A stretch of 64,000 nucleotides of DNA from Platerodrilus igneus (taxonomy: Eukaryota > Arthropoda > Insecta > Coleoptera > Lycidae), in contig JARFIW010000139.1 in the NCBI GenBank assembly GCA_036346225.1, forward strand, positions 7,068,001 to 7,132,000, in the 5' to 3' direction. Below are positions 55,896 to 64,000 of this stretch, piece after piece. Numbering within the stretch: position 1 is the first letter of the stretch; the number at the start of each line of letters is the position of its first letter. The notes beneath the pieces were generated by a model. It did no database searches and had not been told where the DNA came from. It worked only from the letters and a program-made list of their open reading frames with translations. Made by a program: the position numbers and the translations under genes.

Positions 55896-58062
55896 GTAAC
55901 GAAAACCCTGTTTGCAATAACAACAGTTCTTTATTTTCAAACTTGTTATACAAGCCTTTTTCAGCAACTAATAATTTCAAAGAAATTTTGAAAAGCTCAC
56001 CTGACTATTTATTTTCAATGCATTAACAGTACAAGTATTATCTTCTTAACACTAAAATTACAATGCTTTTTCCCGAAAAACTATAACTATAACTAATTGT
56101 TAATGCATATTAGTTTATATGATCACTAACAGTAATTTATATTACATCACAACTTCCAAAGCTTTCAACTAAAACATATTACAGTCAACGTTTTACATTA
56201 GGACAAGTACTACAATCAAAGCTGCAATTAAAACTGCCTTGCAATACATATACCCGCAAATTTATATACATTTCAATTGTTCCCGATTACTCTAACATAT
56301 ATCAAAACTATGCAAACAGCGTTCTGAAGATTTTTAATTGTAATATAAGTAATCCTTAAATGTAAAAGTCTTGTACGTGTAAATCAAGTGATCTCCTACC
56401 CCAAGACCTGTCAATCGCGTTTATTTAAACATGTCACACCACTGGGTGTTCACAAATTATCTTTTGTATACAAACCATTTGTTTACGTTCTAATGTAGTT
56501 ATTGTAATCGGGAGTAGATTAAATGAGGACACACTGTCTCCCTCTAAAAGGTGTTCTGTCCGAAAACACTCTTTGACACGAACGGTGGAAGTCCCCGTGG
56601 CAGTAAGGACAGTCGAAACCGTTTCTACATTTCCATGTTGATGAAAGTAGCAATCCGCATTTTTCATAGCAGAAGCTGTACCATTTGGATCGTAACCTCA
56701 CGCTATTATCTCCCCGTGAACGCGATATACGCGACACAACAGCAGTTGGTAACGCTATTCCAATAAGTGGAAATTAACGCGCATATGTCAATGACGTCAC
56801 ACAAAATACAAATTTAAACGCGCATATGTCAATGACGTCACACAATAAGCAAATTTAATTGCGCAAATACGCAATAAATATCATAATCGCAAACAGTTCG
56901 TGAAAAGTTAATACTCAAATGAATAAGTCCTGCTTCCTTCCTGGTTGCTAGGACCCCTTCCGGGTTATTTAAAGATGGTGACTGCTCGGCTAACTCCTAG
57001 CGGGGCATGGACTCCAGCTCGTTCTTGGGTCGTGGACTGCTCCAAGGTCGTATCAAAATTCCTATATGTAGCGGGAACGATAAGGAACAGGTTTATCAGG
57101 TAAAGACAAACAAAGATAAGCAAGGGATATCTACATAATAAAAATAAAGATACGATACCAAACACGACAACTGCACTCCTCGAAGTTCAAAGGCAAAAGG
57201 GCACGTTACAGCGTCTCCCGGAAAAACTTCCCCACTTTTCCTTCCGCCACTCGCGTCGGCGCGAAATTCGTCCAACCCACTTCTGACGTGACGGAAATAC
57301 ACGCCAAATCTTTTGAATTTATGGCGCAAACTCACGCACAGCAAGACTAAACTAAAAAATGTTTAGTGCCAAAATTTTGGCACGTAACAATCGCGACAAA
57401 GCCATAAAAGAAAAAACTTAAAAAAAGAAAAAGTCTGTTAGCACAGTAACAGCTTAAAATCTAAATCCTAGTTACCCTACGTAAATCCTAACTTAAAACC
57501 TACAAAATGTTTATTTAAGGCGCCACCTGGTTTTTTCGACCGATAACACGTCTACCGGATTACCAGGAAACGGAAAATGTAGCCCCATTGTCTTTGACTA
57601 CACTAATAATCGACAGCACAAATTTGTCGGGGAGCATGAAATACTACTTAAAGTAAAACAGATGCGACAAGTCGCCTAACCTATCTAAACTAACTCTAAC
57701 ATTAAAGTTTCCTACACGCAAACGCACATGAGCGTTGCATCAAAACTATTCTTTGTTGGCAAAAAGTGCCCAAATTTAAAAATGTTCAACAGAGTGCGTT
57801 AGTCTACACTCTAGCAAATTTTTGTTACTGGTACTTTGGTTTACTAACGATACACATCAAAACTTGTCCATGACATGGTTGTGAATCAACAAATTTACCA
57901 AAAGTACCACTTTACTAAATCCTTACATTGCTAACCTAACAAATTACATTTCTACATCAGGTTAGCTTTTTCACTTAATTTCAAGAAAAATAATTCCCAC
58001 GTCTGGTCATAGATACCAAACGTTAGGAAAATAAAAAGATAAAACAAAATCTCAAATTGTTG
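55896..58062. other. No recognisable features
   Basis: A 40-bp near-repeat with GCGCATATGTCAATGACGTCAC occurs at 56778 and 56820. Its TGACGTCA is a CRE-like octamer, but no promoter context is evident. Otherwise only short frames. Confidence 0.45.
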
Positions 58063-58447
58063 TTAAAGATAATAGATAAGATAACGATATTGAGCTTAAA
58101 TTGTTATCATCAAAGGTAATAGATAAGATAACGATATTAAGCTTTAGTTATTATTTGAGATACTAGGTAAAATAACGCGATGTTAAGCTAAAGTTATTAT
58201 TAGAGATAGTAGGTAAGGTAACGCAATATTAAACAAAAGTATTACTAAATATAATAGGTAAGATAACGCGAAATTAAACAAAAGTTATTACTAACGGTAG
58301 TCGGTAAATAACGATACTAACTACAATTATTATTATAGGTAATCGGTAAGATAACGATATTAAACTAAGGGTATTATCAACGATAATAAATAAGATAAGA
58401 TATTAGCTTAGTTATTATCAAAGATAATAGATAAAGGTAACGATAGA
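58063..58447 (+). repeat. Tandem array, about 46-bp units
   Basis: About eight to nine diverged units of 42-47 bp containing TAATAGATAAGATAACGATATT and AGTTATTATT. Not coding. Confidence 0.9.
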
Positions 58448-59789
58448 GTGGCTCCGTGGAGCCGTTAAATGGGCATTTTCTCGTACCCTCTAAAAAGAGC
58501 GACCTGTGAAGCAGGCCCGTTTGCAAGAAACAGTACGAGGGACCGGCAAAGGCATTTGGGTGCATCCCTGCACCCGACGTTAATCGATATCGGTGATACA
58601 ATCACCCGATACCCACACGATATATAACGACATATATAAAAACTCATCCACTCACACATTCACACACTCATACATACCTTCACTGTCAGTGCCCATGCGC
58701 TGACAGCGGCACCGCATGACCTCACGAAGGATTCCCAGAGACGGGGTCCAGGTGTCTGTGAAAACCTCCCGCGCAACCACACGGTGACTAACGGAAATGA
58801 AAAGGCAGAGAAATAGGAACGGTAAAAAGAGGGAGGTAGGTATTTGGAAGCATAAGAAGCACTTCCAAGTAGAAAAAAGTAGAGGAAGGGCTCGCATTGA
58901 GCTAAAGAGACAGAAAAAGGTGGATATCAAAGCGCTACTCAACCAGCCAATGTGGTCAGTAGCCCGGAGTGAGGGAACATCACTCTTATGTGGCAGACGG
59001 GTGTTCCGGGACGAGAACAGGTCCACCGAAAGAAAGATAAGGCAGAAACGGAGACAGCGGGATATAGGAAAGTAGAGTTTTTGGACAAGCGTCCGAGAAA
59101 AGGTAGAGAATTGTCCCTGTTTAAACACAGTGCGCTCTGAAGGACCAACTGCGATATTAATCCGACAAGATAAGGTATAACATAGTTTAAAAATTCACTA
59201 GGCTCTTAAGAGAAAAAAAATGTTTATAAGTTATGGTGATTTAGTAGAAAAAGAAACAAATAATGATATAGTATAATGTGGGCAACTGTAATAATTCAGA
59301 GGAAAAACACATGGAATAGACAATCCTAGTTTTTTGCAACTTCGAACATGGACTATTTCTTACAATGGCATAAGCCGTGGCTCCTATGTGAGCCCAAAGA
59401 AGAAAAACATCCACTCTAACATCAGCTAAAACCAATCATAAAAATTCAATGAGTTATTACAACCAAAGTTACGACAATTACCACACAAAATTAAATAACG
59501 TAAGAAAAATACTAAAAACCAAATAGTATGCTGTAGGAAAAGTCCAAGGATTAATTAAATGAAATGACAAAGTTATACTTGGGGGGTCTAGAGGATAAAG
59601 TGATATATAAGTAATGGTATGGTCAAGGAAAAGTTAACCGAAAAGAAAAAGATAGCTAATTTAAGGTAAGTAAAGTTAAACGTGTAAGAGGTATACACAG
59701 TACAAGAGAGGAAATAAGCGATTAAAGTTACTAATTGATGGTGAGAACAGAAAATATTAGGTAAATTGTGAGGGGAATGGAACGTGAAA
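58448..59789 (-). other. Region downstream of the Gypsy integrase
   Basis: Lies 3' of the Gypsy pol on the minus strand, so the 3' UTR and 3' LTR are expected here or further left. No TG...CA pair, tRNA primer or polypurine tract could be fixed because the 5' LTR is outside the window. A minus frame of 158 codons (59128-58652) has no recognised domain. Confidence 0.35.
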
Positions 59790-59792
59790 AAC

Positions 59793-60947
59793 TTAAGTAG
59801 CATTTGGGTCAGCAGAGAATGGCTTAAGGTCTTTAATATGCCACCTGCCTTGGCGTTTTCCTTCAGCATCTTGAAGTTCATAGATAAGGGGACTAATGAC
59901 ACGAGTGACCTTACAAAGGATGAATTTAGGGGCTAATTTTGAAGAAAATTTCTTAGATGCATCCGATAAGACATAATTCCTTTTCCAAATTTGTTCGCCT
60001 AAGGCGAAGGAAATATTTCGTTTACGTAAGTTATAGTGGTCCTTACTCTTTTCGTAAGCTTTTAACAAATTTTTTCTAACGTCGTTAAAGATAGAAGGTA
60101 ATGACTGTTGGTCTTTGTCCCAGCGTACTTTATCGTCAAATTCAATTACGTTAGTATCGTCAGGCACTAAACCATAGTAACTCCCATCGATTGGGGTTTA
60201 TCTTTCAAAAACAAGAAATGACGGAGTGAATTGGGTTGCTTCGTGTTTAGATGTACGCAAAGCTTGAGCAATTTTAAAAATATGTTCATCCCATGTAGTA
60301 TGGTCTGAATCAATATAGGAAGAAATAGCGGTAACTAAAACTCTATTTACTCTTTCGGTAGGGTTTACTTGATGATGGTATTTTGCATTAAACCAAATTT
60401 TTTGTACTTTATAACTCTTAACAAAATTTTGAAAATCTTTAGAGGTAAATTGTGCCCCATTATCACAAAGAATAATCTGAGGAACACCAAAGATAAGAAA
60501 TACATTTTGCTCTAAGAATTTAATTATAGCAGCAGATGTAGCTTTACGTAAGGGTTGCACCTAAACAAATTTAGAAAACCAATCGGTGACAACTAAAAGA
60601 TATTGGTTACCTTTTTTCGATCGGGGGAGAGGTCCTAATAAGTCAAGCGATATTAATTGAAAGGGATAAGATACACGTTTAAAGTTACCCATTAAACCAG
60701 AGCGAGCCTTTTGTGAACTCTTATGAGAACCACAAATTTTACAGTTCCTAATATAACGACAGACAGATTGTTTTAGTGTGGGCCAGTTATATAATTCAGA
60801 TATTTTAGCGAGAGTTTTTGTAACACCAAGGTGCGCAGCAATGGGATCATCATGACAATTTAAGCACCTCACTGTGGTTAGCGGTAGGGACGACAAGTTT
60901 CCATTCAGGAATATTAGATATTTTACGAGGGGAAGAAGATACAAATT
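59793..60947 (-). pseudogene. Gypsy integrase
   Basis: Zinc-binding region with HDDPIAAHLG and CKICGSHK (60855-60715); core aspartate in LISLDLLGPL (about 60640), second aspartate in LCDNGAQFT (about 60460) and glutamate in NPTERVNRVL (about 60355). The C-terminal part (60167-59793) has YNLRKRNISFALGEQIWKRN and a closing HIKDLKPF. A TAG at 60558-60560 and a TAA at 60198-60200 break the frame; the catalytic triad is retained. The family's C-terminal domain follows directly. Confidence 0.87.
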
Positions 60948-61432
60948 TATATAATCTATTGTTGGTTACGCGAAAGGTAGAAAATTTATCGGGATTATCA
61001 GAAACTTTTTTAATCATATTAAGATACCAGGTATCAGGAATTAGATTTGGAATGTTAAGAGAGACAACATCACGAGATAAGGCATCAGGTACGATATTTA
61101 ATTTGCCAGGCCTATGTCTAACATCAAAAGTGAATTGAGAGATACGCAAGTTCCATCTTGCCAACCGACCTGCGGGTTGTTTTAAGTTATTAAGCCAAGT
61201 GAGGGCTGCACAATCAGTGATTACGGTAAAATGTGTACCTTCAACATATCCTCTAAATTTCTCGATGCCAAAGATAACGCCCAATAATTCTCGTTCGGTA
61301 GCTGAATATTTATGTTCGGCAGAAGTTAAGGCACGACTTGCATAAGCGATTGGGTGCTCTAAACCATTGCTCACCTGGAACAACATTGCACCTAAACCAG
61401 TAAGTGAGGCATCGGTTTGAATATAAAATTTT
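60850..61432 (-). pseudogene. Gypsy RNase H
   Basis: QTDASLTGLGAML at about 61425-61385 holds the first catalytic aspartate, YSATERELLGVIFGI the glutamate (about 61300), ITDCAALTWL the next aspartate (about 61220) and VPDALSR (about 61080) the last. A one-base shift near 61415 separates it from RT and another near 60855 from integrase. Confidence 0.85.
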
Positions 61433-62590
61433 CATCAAAATTGGGTGAAATTAAGATAGGTGCTGAAGTGATTGATGTTTTAATTTGTTCGAAAGCCTGT
61501 TGAGATTCTGAATTCCACTCGATAGTTTGGGATTTATTTTTATTTTTAATTAAAGCGGTAATGGGTGCAGATATAGTTGAAAGGTTGGGTAGAAAGATGC
61601 GATAGTAGCTAATCATTCCAATTAAACGCTTGATTTCGGTAACAGTTTTAGGTGTTTTGAATTTAGTAATAGCGTCAACTTTAGCAGGATCTGCTCGTAA
61701 GCCAGTTCCATCGATAATAAAACCAAGAAATGTAAGGGACGAACAACAAAATTGACACTTTTCCCAGTTTATCTTAAAACCTGCTGTATTTAAGCGTTCT
61801 GCAACCTCATTTAATGTGGCGATATGTTCATCAAAGGAACTTGAGATAACTAAAATATCATCCAAAAATACAAAGACACGTTTCTGATGTAAGATAGGAC
61901 CTAATGTTTGATCCATAGTACGTTGTAGGGTTTGTGGTGCGTTACAGAGACCAAATGGCAAAAATTATATTCGAAAAGGCCTCGGCCTGGAACACAAAAA
62001 GCAGTTTTTTGACGAGAAGATAGGTCGAGAGGTATCTGATAAAAAGCTTGTCTAAGATCGATAGATGAGATATATTTTGCGTTTCGAAGCCGGCTTAAAA
62101 TAGAGTCAGTTCTTGGTAAAGGATAAGCATCTGAGACAGTCACGGAATTGAACTTTCTGCCATCAAAACAAACACGCCATTCGTCATTCTTCTTACGAAC
62201 TAATACTACGGGAGACGTCCAGCGTGAATTTGAGGGAGAGATAACACCAGATTCTAACATTTTATCTATTTCAGCATGCAAATGCTTTTGTAGTGCAGGC
62301 AATAACGAATATTGACGTTGCTTAAAAGGGAGGGCATCACCTGTAGAGATAACATGTGTTGCAGTAGTAACGCAACCAAGTTCAGAGGTATTAAGTTTAC
62401 GAAATTTGTCGATTGTAGAGTTAAGAATTACATTTTGGGAATCAGTAAGAGAAATTTTGTTAGATATTCCTGCAGATGCACAGGAATTTGTTTTAAGAGA
62501 GGTTTGCCATGAAAAATCTTGAAAATAAAGCGACAAATTAAAAAGTTTGCAAAAGTCTACACCTAGTAGAAAAGGATAAGCTAATGTAGG
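61400..62590 (-). pseudogene. Gypsy reverse transcriptase
   Basis: Conserved blocks in order: SNSRWTSPVVLVRKKNDEWR (about 62235), YISSIDLRQAFYQIPL with the first aspartate (about 62060), GLFEYNFCHL, then after a shift near 61960 MPFGLCNAPQTLQRTMD, and VFVFLDDILVIS with the FLDD catalytic pair (about 61870). LTFLGFIIDGTGL and the thumb follow. The catalytic residues are intact; the frameshift lies in the fingers-palm junction. Confidence 0.88.
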
Positions 62591-62835
62591 TACAATCAAA
62601 AATGGAACCTCACGTTCAAGTGATTCTACTCAAATTTTTAATTTAAGAAAACCTGTTACATATATTAAATTATCGTCAGCTAAATTTATAGAAGTTTTTT
62701 CGGAAACAATTTGAATTTTAATATTTTGTTTAGATAATTGCTGTAGACCTTCGTTGTTTATAAGGGAGCATGAAGAACCTGTGTCCAATAAAGCTATTAC
62801 ATTTAAGGAACCAATCGAGATGGGTAAGTGTGGCC
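62591..62835 (-). pseudogene. Gypsy aspartic protease
   Basis: ALLDTGSSCSLINNEG at about 62800 has the DTGS active-site motif of retropepsins; the flap region and the closing FLLGVDF (about 62555) complete the fold. A TGA near 62630 falls after KLKI, probably a tryptophan codon changed to stop. It leads directly into the RT. Confidence 0.75.
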
Positions 62836-63099
62836 GATATCAAAGGGTTTCTTAACAAGTTGTAAAGCGCCAGACTTTCTATGGTAAAAGGAATTAACGG
62901 TTTGAAGCCAATTAGACCACTCTGATGGAGTAGTATAACATAATTCTTCTAATGAAGGTAAGGCATTTTGTACATTGACAGTGGCGTTATTATTTTTAGA
63001 TAAATTTAATAACGGTGCAGCGTTAGAGGTAGTTTCATGGTTTAAGTTTATTGACGTCTGGGTCCGTTGAATGAATGGTGTTGAGGACGATTTTGATTC

Positions 63100-64000
63100 C
63101 TTGAGATATTTACGCCCTGAGTAGAAATATCTCGACGAGAGTTTCCCGATACGTTAGGATTACAATTCGTGCAGATTTATAGATATTAGCGCGACCACAA
63201 CCATAACAAGAAATATTTTTAGGGTATGTGCAAACATTATAGTTATGTACCACTTCTCTTACAGTTCCAACAGGTAAGTGAGTTATTTGTTGCGGTAGAA
63301 GGAACATTAAGGGTAGATACTTTATGAGAAGCTCAAACTTGACACGCTAAATCGGGTTCTAAAAGGCCAGATTGTTTTTCTGGAGGAGGGCGGTATTTAT
63401 CAACTCTTAGCTTTACTTCCTGAAGGGAACGACATAAATCTTTAAAATGAGCTAAGGAAGAAATGTGTTGTAACGCTAGACGTTCGGAAAAATAAGGATT
63501 TAAATTTCTAGATAACTGATCAATAATTTCAGATTCTGAAGGTTACTTATCAAGTCTACTATATAAGGCTTCTATTGAGGTAATAAAGGGAACAACATTT
63601 TCGTCAGGTCCTTGGATTCGATTTCGTATCTCGTTCCAAAGGTCGGTAATATAACCATGAGGTAGGAAGTCTCGTTTTAAACACGCAACTAACTCCTCCA
63701 AGGTAGTAATTTGATCTCTAATGTTCCGGTACCAGATCAACGCAGAATCGGAAAACAATTCACCCGCTGAAACAAATAAATCCTGATCGGTACATTGTCG
63801 AAAAATTTTAAAATCGTTAGTTTTGTCGAGGAAAGACATTAAAGAGATTGATAGTCAAAACCTTGAAAAGTTAGACCCCATTTGTAAACAGCTATAGATT
63901 TTCCTAATGGTTGAGCTTGGGCAATTACGAGATTTGATAACGGTAGCGATATATCTGTGTCTGCGTTTGGATTGAGTCTCTCAAGAACGATTCCTTTAAG
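63100..64000 (-). pseudogene. Gypsy gag, partial
   Basis: The frame enters from the window edge (AVYKWGLTFQGF near 63880), shifts near 63842, and continues 63839-63543 with LFVSAGELFSDSALIWYRNI and LKRDFLPHGYITDLWNEIRN, the capsid-like part of Gypsy gag. A TAA ends that piece, and EIIDQLSRNLNPYFSERL follows in the same frame. Near 63290-63190 zinc-knuckle pieces CWNCKR and HNYNVC, CYGCGRANI lie in two frames. Gag packages the RNA. Heavily broken. Confidence 0.78.

Larger units (their letters stand above)
59790..64000 (-). mobile_element. Gypsy-type LTR retrotransposon, partial
   Basis: The minus strand carries gag (partial at the window edge), aspartic protease, RT, RNase H and integrase in Gypsy order. 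Frameshifts separate several domains and stops interrupt others, so the copy is degraded. The left LTR is unresolved and the right one lies outside. Confidence 0.88.

Noticed and set aside
56778..56842. TGACGTCA sites as a promoter
   Set aside because: Two CRE-like octamers within a short duplication, with no transcript or gene nearby.
58652..59128. 158-codon minus ORF as an env-like or third Gypsy gene
   Set aside because: No convincing signal, cleavage or membrane layout and no family resemblance; low-complexity Phe/Leu/Ser composition.

Overview
The window is AT-rich, intron-poor eukaryotic DNA made largely of decayed transposable elements nested in one another. The mix points to an arthropod, most likely an insect: BEL/Pao and Gypsy LTR retrotransposons, RTE-like LINEs, a Penelope-like element (PLE), Polinton/Maverick pieces, hAT and Tc1/mariner-type DNA transposons and a tRNA-derived SINE. 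I recognise no host gene. Every long coding region is transposon-derived and carries stops or frameshifts. Species cannot be read from the sequence.

Layout. 0-0.57 kb: an unclassified interspersed repeat, with a second, longer copy at 43.0-43.7 kb. 0.56-5.19 kb: a BEL/Pao element (+) with pol and probable 3' LTR. Its 3' UTR is split by a 544-bp palindromic insertion with a 12-bp target-site duplication (TSD) and a hammerhead-ribozyme-like motif, as expected of a PLE terminal unit. 7.8 kb: Tc1/mariner transposase relic. 8.4-12.2 kb: Polinton-linked relics, including an unknown gene (gene X) split by one TAG, next to a 210-unit array of a 9-bp repeat. 12.2-17 kb: degenerate satellite on both sides of LINE copy 1 (-). 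17-26 kb: mostly featureless, with several short tandem arrays. 26.3-28.6 kb: a mariner-like transposase pseudogene split by a non-autonomous hAT element with perfect 8-bp TSDs, then a SINE fragment. 28.6-39.4 kb: repeats, an LTR-integrase relic and a full SINE with a 13-bp TSD. 39.5-43 kb: LINE copy 2 (+) with a second full SINE (16-bp TSD) in its tail. 43.7-46.6 kb: PLE endonuclease and reverse transcriptase fragments (-). 48.55-55.89 kb: a Polinton-lineage element with AG...CT ends, long inverted repeats, a perfect 6-bp TSD (AATACT) and several broken DNA polymerase B pieces. 58.1-58.4 kb: a 46-bp tandem array. 59.8-64.0 kb: a Gypsy element (-) running off the right edge.

Relations between the parts. 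The 53.0-53.3 kb segment inside the 7.3-kb Polinton element is paralogous to the two flanks of the 9-bp array at 9.37-11.26 kb, but holds a single copy of the 9-mer. The window therefore appears to hold both the unexpanded and the expanded state of one locus. The two LINE copies share a composite 3' tail in which a second, shorter LINE 3' end follows the first. Nesting gives relative ages: BEL is older than the PLE insertion, mariner older than hAT, and the LINE tail older than the SINE.
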